DNA of 64,000 bases, from NCBI RefSeq assembly GCF_051433165.1, contig NZ_JBHMFS010000021.1:1-64000 (forward strand), in the 5' to 3' direction. This document shows, in pieces, positions 58,701 through 64,000 of this stretch. This DNA is from Falsiroseomonas sp051433165. GTDB taxonomy: Bacteria > Pseudomonadota > Alphaproteobacteria > Acetobacterales > Acetobacteraceae. Made by a program: the position numbers and the translations under genes. Position 1 is the first letter of the stretch, and every line of letters starts with the position of its first letter. Below the pieces are notes generated by a model. The model worked only from the letters and a program-made list of their open reading frames with translations, did no database searches and was not told the DNA's origin.

Positions 58701-58989
58701 GTTCCAGGACATCTCCACCCGCGACCGCTCAGCCCTCGTCGCCGGCCGCCTGCTGCTGGTGGAAGGCGTGCTGGAGCGGGAGGACCAGCATGCGGAGGTT
58801 CCCATCCTGCACGTCATCGCCCGCCGTCTGGTCGATTGGTCCGCGCTGCTGGACAGCCTGCCGCAGGCGCAGGGCAGTTCCGCCTGGGCGGAGCGCGCGC
58901 TGGGCCGCGCCGATGAGGTGCGGCGGCCCGATCCCGGCGCACGCGCGCCGAAACAGGCCCGCCTGCCGCCCAGCCGCGACTTTCGTTGA
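55714..58989 (+). CDS. dnaE2: error-prone DNA polymerase DnaE2
   Basis: 1091-residue C-family polymerase, the catalytic part of the damage-induced mutasome. The GTG start overlaps the imuB stop (GTGA). N-terminal PHP domain ([17 protein letters not shown]), the polymerase core with [18 protein letters not shown] and the acidic [45 protein letters not shown], an HhH region and a C-terminal OB fold ([19 protein letters not shown]). Length and order match DnaE2 rather than replicative DnaE1. It copies past lesions and raises mutation rates during SOS. Confidence 0.96.
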   Translation: [1091 protein letters not shown]

Positions 58990-59087
58990 CCCCGCCAAGG
59001 CCCGGCGGCCTTGCCGCCCCGCCGCACCGGGCGCGATGATGCGCCACTGAGGCCCCGCAAGAGGCCCCGCATCGGGAGAAACAAGCC

Positions 59088-60059
59088 ATGAAACGCCGCA
59101 CCATCCTGCAGGCCGCCGCCGCGGCGCCGCTGCTGGCCGCGCCCGCCACCGTCCGCGCGCAAAACTTCACACAGCCCGTCCGCCTGATCGTCCCCTTCAA
59201 CCCGGGCGGCACCAGCGACATCCTGGCCCGGCTGATCGCGCCCTCGCTCAGCCAGAAGATCGGCCAGTCGGTGGTGGTAGAAAATCGCGCCGGTGCCGGC
59301 GGCAATATCGGCGCCGACCTCGTCGCGAAAAGCCGGCCGGATGGGCACACGCTGGTGCTGCTGGACATCTCCGTCCTCGCCACCAACCCGCATCTGTTCC
59401 CGCGCCTGCCCTTCGACAGCCTGCGCGACCTCGCGCCGGTGCAGATGGTGGTCTACGCACCCTATATCCTGGCGGTGAACAACCAGCTTCCGGTGCAGAC
59501 CGCACAGGAACTCGCCGCCTATGCCAAGGCCAATTCGGGCAAGCTGAACGCCGCCAATTCCGGCACCGGCACGCTGACCCATCTGGTCGCCGCCTCGCTG
59601 GCCAATGCCTGGGGTGGGGAGGTCACCCACATCCCCTATCGCGGCGGCGCCCCGGCCCTGACCGCATTGGTGACGAATGAGGCGAACCTGACCATGGCCG
59701 GCGCCACCCAGTCGCAGGCCTTCGTGGTGAACAACCAGATGCGCGGCATCGCCGTGACCGGCAGCAAGCGCCTGGCCGCGCTGCCCAACCTGCCGACCTT
59801 CGAGGAACTCGGCTGGCCGGAGCCGCAATCCGGCACCTGGCAGGGCATCCTCGCCCAGGGCAGCACGCCCGCCCCCATGGTCGCACGGCTGGAGCGGGAG
59901 ATCGCCGAGGTGCTGGCGGAGCCCAACATCGTCCGCCGCATCGGCGAACTGGGCGGGGAGGTCCGCGCCGAGGGCGCCAGCGCCTTCCGCCGCATCCTGA
60001 CCGAGCAGACCGAGAGCTACGGCCGCATCATCCGCGCCAACAACATCCGGATCGAGTGA
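59088..60059 (+). CDS. Bug/TctC family receptor
   Basis: 323 residues: a twin-arginine-type signal (MKRRTILQAAAAAPLLAAPATVRAQ), FTQPVRLIVPFNPGGTSDILARL, VVENRAGAGGNIGADLVAKSRPDG and THIPYRGGAPALTALVTNEA. It is a periplasmic receptor for a small organic acid. Ribosome site GGGAGA. The stop overlaps the ATG of a D-2-hydroxyacid dehydrogenase (TGATG), so receptor and enzyme are made together; a 2-hydroxy or 2-oxo acid ligand is the simplest inference. Confidence 0.92.
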   Translation: MKRRTILQAAAAAPLLAAPATVRAQNFTQPVRLIVPFNPGGTSDILARLIAPSLSQKIGQSVVVENRAGAGGNIGADLVAKSRPDGHTLVLLDISVLATNPHLFPRLPFDSLRDLAPVQMVVYAPYILAVNNQLPVQTAQELAAYAKANSGKLNAANSGTGTLTHLVAASLANAWGGEVTHIPYRGGAPALTALVTNEANLTMAGATQSQAFVVNNQMRGIAVTGSKRLAALPNLPTFEELGWPEPQSGTWQGILAQGSTPAPMVARLEREIAEVLAEPNIVRRIGELGGEVRAEGASAFRRILTEQTESYGRIIRANNIRIE

Positions 60060-61033
60060 TGCAGCCGACGCGCCTGCATGTGCAGGTCAACCCCGCCTCC
60101 TCCCTGGCGGCCGCCTTTACCGAGGCGCGCCTCCGCGCGGTGGCGGCCCCGGACCAGGTGGCGATGAGCTTCGGGCAGACGCCCGAGGCGCTGGAGGAAG
60201 GGTTGGCGGCGGCGGAGGTGCTGCTGCTGGCCGGCCAGGCGCCGCTGCATAACCTGCCACGCCGCGCGCCAAACCTGCGCTGGATCAGCTACACCAGCGC
60301 CGGCGTGGAGTGGCTGCTGCAGGCCGGGCTGCCCGGGTCCATCACGCTGACCAATGCCAGCGGCACGCATATCCCGAAGGCGGCGGAATTCACCCTGCTG
60401 TCCGTGCTGATGCTGAACAACCAGATGCCGCACTTCGCCACCGCCCAACGGGAACGCCGCTGGGCGCCGAAGCCGGCCGGCACGGTGGCGGGCAAGACCG
60501 CGCTGATCCTCGGCATGGGCGCACTTGGCGGGGCGGCGGCGCAGGCCTTGGCCAGCCGGGGCATGCGGATCATCGGCAACAGCCACTCCGGCCGGCCGCA
60601 CCCGGATGTGGCGGTCATGACGCGCGGCGCGGATTTCCGGGCGCATCTGCCCGAAACAGACGTGCTGGTCATCACCCTGCCGCTGACCCCGGCAACCGAT
60701 GGGCTGATCGGCCGGGCGGAACTGGATTTGCTGCCGCCGCATGCCGGCGTGGTCAATCTCGGCCGCGGCGAGATCCTGGATGCGGACGCCTTGGCCGCCA
60801 AGCTGCGTGATGGCTCGCTCGCCGGGGCGGTGCTGGATGCGCTGCCGCAGGAACCGCTGCCGCCCGAAAGCCCACTGTGGGACACGCCAAACCTGGTCAT
60901 CACGCCGCATTGCGGCCTGTATGACCCGTTTGACTACGCGCCGCGCTGCCTGGAGGCCTTCTTCGCCAATCTGGCGCGGTTCCGCGCGGGGCAGGCGCTG
61001 CAGCAGGTGGTGGACCCGGCGCGCGGCTATTGA
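60059..61033 (+). CDS. D-2-hydroxyacid dehydrogenase
   Basis: 324 residues in the D-isomer 2-hydroxyacid dehydrogenase family (glyoxylate/hydroxypyruvate reductase group). NAD(P) loop TALILGMGALGGAAAQAL (about 147-164), VVNLGRGEILDADAL with the catalytic Arg, the Glu in ALPQEPLPPESPLW and the catalytic His in VITPHCGLYDPF. The start is ATG 60059, overlapping the Bug stop; GTG 60056 is the alternative. It reduces a 2-oxo acid or oxidises the D-hydroxy acid, probably the compound imported with the upstream receptor. Confidence 0.9.
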   Translation: MQPTRLHVQVNPASSLAAAFTEARLRAVAAPDQVAMSFGQTPEALEEGLAAAEVLLLAGQAPLHNLPRRAPNLRWISYTSAGVEWLLQAGLPGSITLTNASGTHIPKAAEFTLLSVLMLNNQMPHFATAQRERRWAPKPAGTVAGKTALILGMGALGGAAAQALASRGMRIIGNSHSGRPHPDVAVMTRGADFRAHLPETDVLVITLPLTPATDGLIGRAELDLLPPHAGVVNLGRGEILDADALAAKLRDGSLAGAVLDALPQEPLPPESPLWDTPNLVITPHCGLYDPFDYAPRCLEAFFANLARFRAGQALQQVVDPARGY

Positions 61034-61150
61034 CCCCGCGCCAGGGCGCCTGGGCCGGCCGACAGGCACCCGCAGGAGGTGAAACGACCCAACCGGACCG
61101 TAATTGGCCTGGAAATGACCGTGAATCCTCCACACAATTCGCTTCCCGCG

Positions 61151-61178
61151 TTGAAGCCGGGCGCTCCTCGACTATACT
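61151..61178 (+). promoter_or_regulatory. sigma-70 promoter of the cold-shock gene
   Basis: TTGAAG (61151-61156) and TATACT (61173-61178) with a 16-bp spacer, a near-consensus -10. Transcription would begin near 61185, leaving about 90 bases of leader before the ATG, as is common for cold-shock messages. Confidence 0.65.
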
Positions 61179-61275
61179 GACCGTCAGGCCGATGCGGGCC
61201 GCTTCACCTCCCCGGGCTCGAATCCACGAGACGGCGGGGTCGGACGTGTCCGCGGCCGAACAGGCGAGTCCAGAG

Positions 61276-61971
61276 ATGACCAACACGCACGACTGGCGGC
61301 GAGACCGCAAAGCCCGCAGCAAGCGGGGTTTCGACGATGACATGCCGCAGGAGGGCGGCTGGGCTCCTCCGCCCACACCGAGTTATTCGCCCTCCGCGGC
61401 GCCGCGTCGGGCCTCCTCCGCCCCGGTGGCGTCCGGGCCGGATGTGGGTGCGGTGGTCAAGCGCTTCGATGCGGAGCGGGGCTTCGGCTTCGTCGCGGTC
61501 GATGGCGGTGGCGGCGACGCCTTCCTGCATATCAGCGTGCTGCAGCGCGCCGGCGCCGATACGGTGGCGCCGGGCACCAAGCTGCGCGTGCGCGTCGGCC
61601 AGGGTGAACGCGGCCCGCAGGTGGCCGAGGTGCTTGAGGTTGGGCCGGTCGGTGAGGTTCCGGCCTCCCCGCCGCGCGGCGCCATGGGCGGCGCCGGTCC
61701 GCGCCCCGGCGGCGCTGGTGGTGCCGGTGCGGGCTTCCGCGCCCCGCCGCCGCCCGGCTCGGGCGAGGAAATGCAGGGCACGGTCAAGTGGTACAGCGCC
61801 GAGAAGGGCTTCGGCTTCGTCACGCCGAGCGATGGCGGCAAGGATGTCTTCGTCCACGCCACGGCGCTGGAGCGCAGCGGGCTGCGCCCGCTGACCGAGG
61901 GCCAGGCCGTGACGCTGCGCGTGGTGCAGGGCAAGAAGGGGCCGGAAGCGGCCTCTGTCACCGCGGCCTGA
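61276..61971 (+). CDS. double cold-shock-domain protein
   Basis: 231 residues with two cold-shock domains that bind single-stranded RNA or DNA. The first (about 57-120) has GAVVKRFDAERGFGFV and DAFLHISVL. The second (about 162-228) has GTVKWYSAEKGFGFV and DVFVHATALERSG, the RNP1 and RNP2 motifs. Between them is a Gly/Pro/Ala-rich linker, and the N-terminus is basic and charged. Such two-domain forms are typical of Alphaproteobacteria and may chaperone RNA in stress. It has its own promoter, leader and terminator. The ATG 61276 lies after the leader; an upstream in-frame extension is not coding-like. Confidence 0.92.
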   Translation: MTNTHDWRRDRKARSKRGFDDDMPQEGGWAPPPTPSYSPSAAPRRASSAPVASGPDVGAVVKRFDAERGFGFVAVDGGGGDAFLHISVLQRAGADTVAPGTKLRVRVGQGERGPQVAEVLEVGPVGEVPASPPRGAMGGAGPRPGGAGGAGAGFRAPPPPGSGEEMQGTVKWYSAEKGFGFVTPSDGGKDVFVHATALERSGLRPLTEGQAVTLRVVQGKKGPEAASVTAA

Positions 61972-61996
61972 CCTTCGGGGCCTGCGTCGATATCAG

Positions 61997-62027
61997 GGGC
62001 GGCAACCGCAGGGTTGCCGCCCTTTTT
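61997..62027 (+). terminator. rho-independent terminator of the cold-shock gene
   Basis: Perfect 11-bp stem GGGCGGCAACC-gcag-GGTTGCCGCCC followed by TTTTT, 25 bp after the stop codon. It is the clearest terminator in the window. Confidence 0.92.
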
Positions 62028-62120
62028 CGTGCCGCGCGCCCGGTGGACGTGCCGCGCCGCAGCCGATAGGCAGGGGGCAGAGGCGGCCATCTCCGAGCCG
62101 CCGGATGGGGAGACCTCCGC

Positions 62121-63101
62121 ATGCAACTGCGCCGCCGTGGCCTGATGGCCGCCGCCCTGACCCTCTCGGCCCCCGCCCTTCTGCGCCCGGCTACTGCCCA
62201 AACCTGGCCTGACAGGCCGGTTCGCATCATCGTGCCCTTCCCGCCCGGCGGGTCGAACGACATCATCGCCCGCCAATTGGCGGAGGCGCTGCGCGAGATT
62301 CTGGGACAGCCGGTGCTGGTGGAAAACCGCGCCGGCGCGGGCGGCAATGTCGGCGCCGACAGCGTGGCGAAGGCCGCGCCGGATGGCCTGACGCTGCTGC
62401 TGGCAGCCCCCGGCCCGCTGGCCATCAACGAGCATCTGTTCCGCGCCATCCCCTTCAACCCGCAGCGCGACTTCGCCCCGGTGGCGCTGGTGGCCACGGT
62501 GCCGATCGTGCTGATGGTGACCAAGGACCTGGCTGTGCAATCGGTGGCGGAGCTGGTGGCGATGGCGAAGCGGGAGCCGGGCAAGCTGGCCTTCGGCTCC
62601 TCCGGCAATGGCAGCACCAACCACCTGGCGGGGGAGCTGCTGAAGGCGCAGGCGGGGATCGACATCATCCATGTACCCTATCGTGGCGCCGCGCCGGCGA
62701 TGACGGACCTGGTCGGCGGCCAGATCCAGATGATGTTCGACAATATGCCCGCAGCCCTGCCGCAGGTGCGCGGTGGCCAGGTGCGCGGCCTGGCGGTGGC
62801 CGGCGCAACGCGGGCGGAGGCGCTGCCCGAGCTGCCCACCATCGCCGAATCGGGCGTGCCGGGCTTCGAGGCGGAAGCCTGGTTCGGCCTGGTCGCCCCC
62901 GCCGCCACGCCGGATGCGGCCCTGTCCCGGCTGCGGGAGGCCTGTGGCGCCGCCCTGGCCGATCCGACGCTGCGGGCACGCTTCGCGCAGGGCGGCGCGC
63001 AGCCAGGAGCACGGCTCGGGGCCGATTTCGGTCGTTTCCTGGTGACGGAGCGGGTGAAATGGGGCCGCGTGGCCGCAGCCTCCGGCGCCACGGTGAACTG
63101 A
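62121..63101 (+). CDS. Bug/TctC family receptor
   Basis: 326 residues: a twin-arginine-like signal (LRRRGLMAAALTLSAPALLRPATAQ), WPDRPVRIIVPFPPGGSNDIIARQ, VENRAGAGGNVGADSVAKAAPDG, IIHVPYRGAAPAMTDLVGGQIQ. It is a periplasmic receptor for a small organic acid, the fifth in this window. It stands alone after a strong terminator, preceded by GGGGAGA. No permease or enzyme adjoins it. Confidence 0.92.
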   Translation: MQLRRRGLMAAALTLSAPALLRPATAQTWPDRPVRIIVPFPPGGSNDIIARQLAEALREILGQPVLVENRAGAGGNVGADSVAKAAPDGLTLLLAAPGPLAINEHLFRAIPFNPQRDFAPVALVATVPIVLMVTKDLAVQSVAELVAMAKREPGKLAFGSSGNGSTNHLAGELLKAQAGIDIIHVPYRGAAPAMTDLVGGQIQMMFDNMPAALPQVRGGQVRGLAVAGATRAEALPELPTIAESGVPGFEAEAWFGLVAPAATPDAALSRLREACGAALADPTLRARFAQGGAQPGARLGADFGRFLVTERVKWGRVAAASGATVN

Positions 63102-63195
63102 GCCGCCGCAGGCGACGGCTTCGGGCGAGTCGCCGGCAGATGCAAGGGGCGCAACCGCTTGTGCAGACAGGGTCTCACGGACTAGTTACATCACC

Positions 63196-64000
63196 ATGAC
63201 GACGAGCGGGCGCGCCCTTCTGATCGTGGTCGTGGTCTGTGCGGGCCTCGCCACATTTCTTGCCAGCCGGTTCGTGACAAGCGGACCGAGCGGGGATGCT
63301 TCGCCGCGTCCGGCCGGCACCGCGGAACCGCGGCCCGCACCGGTGCAGACGGCGGCAGTACCGGCAGTGACCGCGCAGCCTGCCGCCCCGCGGCCGGTTC
63401 CCGTATCGCCCACACAGCCGGCGCCTGTGATCACGTCACCCGCCCGGCCAGCCCCCGCGGCCCCCGCCGCAGTCCAGGCCGCGCCAGCGCCTGTCGCCCC
63501 AGCCTCTGTCGCGCCAGCCCCCGCAGCATCAGCCCCGATCGTCGCGACAGCGCCGGAACCGCCGCGCTTCGACGTGGTGCGTGTCGGGGCAAGGGGCGGC
63601 GTGGTCGTGGCCGGCCGCGCCGCGGCCGGGGCGGAGGTGATCCTGCTGGAGGATGGCCGGGAGGTCGGCCGCGCCCGCGCCGATGCCCGGGGTGAGTGGG
63701 TGATCCTGCCACCCGATCCGCTGCGCCCGGGCCCGTACCAGTTTTCGCTCCGCGCCCGAATCGGCGGGGCGGAGATCGCCGGGCCGGATGTGGTGCTCGT
63801 CGTGGTGCCCGATCCAGCGACGGCGCTGGCCGAGGCGGCGGCGCGGGATGCCGCGGCGCGCGCGGCGGCGCAGGCGGAAGCCATTGCCCGCGCAGAGCAG
63901 GAATCTCGGCGGCTCGCTTCGCTGGAGGCCGAGCGCCACGCCGCCGCGGCGCGCACCGAGGCCGAGGCACAGTTGACCGCCCAACTCGCCATCCAGGCGG
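63196..64000 (+). CDS. proline/alanine-rich envelope protein, probably LysM type (3' end beyond window)
   Basis: Open frame of 268 codons running off the window. An N-terminal membrane anchor or signal (ALLIVVVVCAGLATFLASRFV) is followed by a long Pro/Ala/Val-rich linker (about 35-120). Then an Ig-like module VVRVGARGGVVVAGRAAAGAEVILLEDG...ARGEWVILP (about 124-175), and a helical Ala/Glu/Arg-rich coiled-coil segment to the edge. In Rhodospirillales this plan usually ends in a C-terminal LysM peptidoglycan-binding domain, which would lie outside. The call is by resemblance; the end is not seen. Confidence 0.7.
   Translation, partial: MTTSGRALLIVVVVCAGLATFLASRFVTSGPSGDASPRPAGTAEPRPAPVQTAAVPAVTAQPAAPRPVPVSPTQPAPVITSPARPAPAAPAAVQAAPAPVAPASVAPAPAASAPIVATAPEPPRFDVVRVGARGGVVVAGRAAAGAEVILLEDGREVGRARADARGEWVILPPDPLRPGPYQFSLRARIGGAEIAGPDVVLVVVPDPATALAEAAARDAAARAAAQAEAIARAEQESRRLASLEAERHAAAARTEAEAQLTAQLAIQA

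Noticed and set aside
61195..61240. Possible tRNA T-arm (GGCTCGAATCC)
   Set aside because: No acceptor, D or anticodon arms fit around it; it lies in the cold-shock leader after a promoter.

Overview
The window is very GC-rich and gene-dense. It looks like a chromosomal segment of an aerobic alphaproteobacterium, most likely Acetobacteraceae of the Roseomonas type. This rests on a GcrA cell-cycle regulator, an alphaproteobacterial cox operon, an imuA-imuB-dnaE2 cassette behind a GTTC-N7-GTTC SOS box, and five Bug/TctC periplasmic receptors without TctA/TctB membrane partners. No rRNA, tRNA or CRISPR was seen.

Layout. 1-3.2 kb is the end of an integrated element: two unknown genes and a P4-type tyrosine integrase. 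3.7-6.0 kb is eroded: a glycosyltransferase-methyltransferase gene broken by an 8-bp tandem duplication, then an MgtC remnant. 6-15 kb is catabolic: an SDR, a serine hydrolase divergent from benzoylformate decarboxylase plus a Bug receptor, then a coupled IclR - carboxymuconolactone decarboxylase-like - amidohydrolase - Bug cluster divergent from a second SDR. 15-19 kb has an HWE histidine kinase and an M32 carboxypeptidase. 19-25 kb is the aa3 oxidase operon (ctaC, ctaD, ctaB, small gene, ctaG, ctaE, surf1).

25-32.5 kb carries a PmtA-like methyltransferase, a DMT exporter, gcrA, a formamidase-like enzyme, a putative secreted metalloprotease, CorA and a coupled mtnB-mtnD-mtnC methionine-salvage unit. 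32.5-37.5 kb has a fused TRAP permease, a lone tatA, TerC and a convergent manganese catalase. 37.7-41.4 kb has a Bug receptor, a CHAP lipoprotein, an HMG-CoA-lyase-like enzyme and a type III CoA-transferase. 41.6-46.2 kb joins an MFS exporter to a two-component system, followed by a 15-unit minisatellite and a DegP-type protease.

46.3-53.2 kb has HrpB, a NodB-like deacetylase, a GntR regulator, an alpha/beta hydrolase and a flavoprotein. 53.4-59 kb is the SOS-regulated mutasome. 59-64 kb has a Bug receptor coupled to a D-2-hydroxyacid dehydrogenase, a double cold-shock-domain protein with a clear promoter and terminator, another Bug receptor and the start of a proline/alanine-rich, probably LysM-type, envelope protein.

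Coupling by ATGA, GTGA or TGATG overlaps recurs in mtnBDC, the amidohydrolase cluster, imuA-imuB-dnaE2, ctaB to the small gene, surf1 to the M32 peptidase, sensor to MFS, and Bug to dehydrogenase. Long open frames opposite these genes are a by-product of high GC and were left out.
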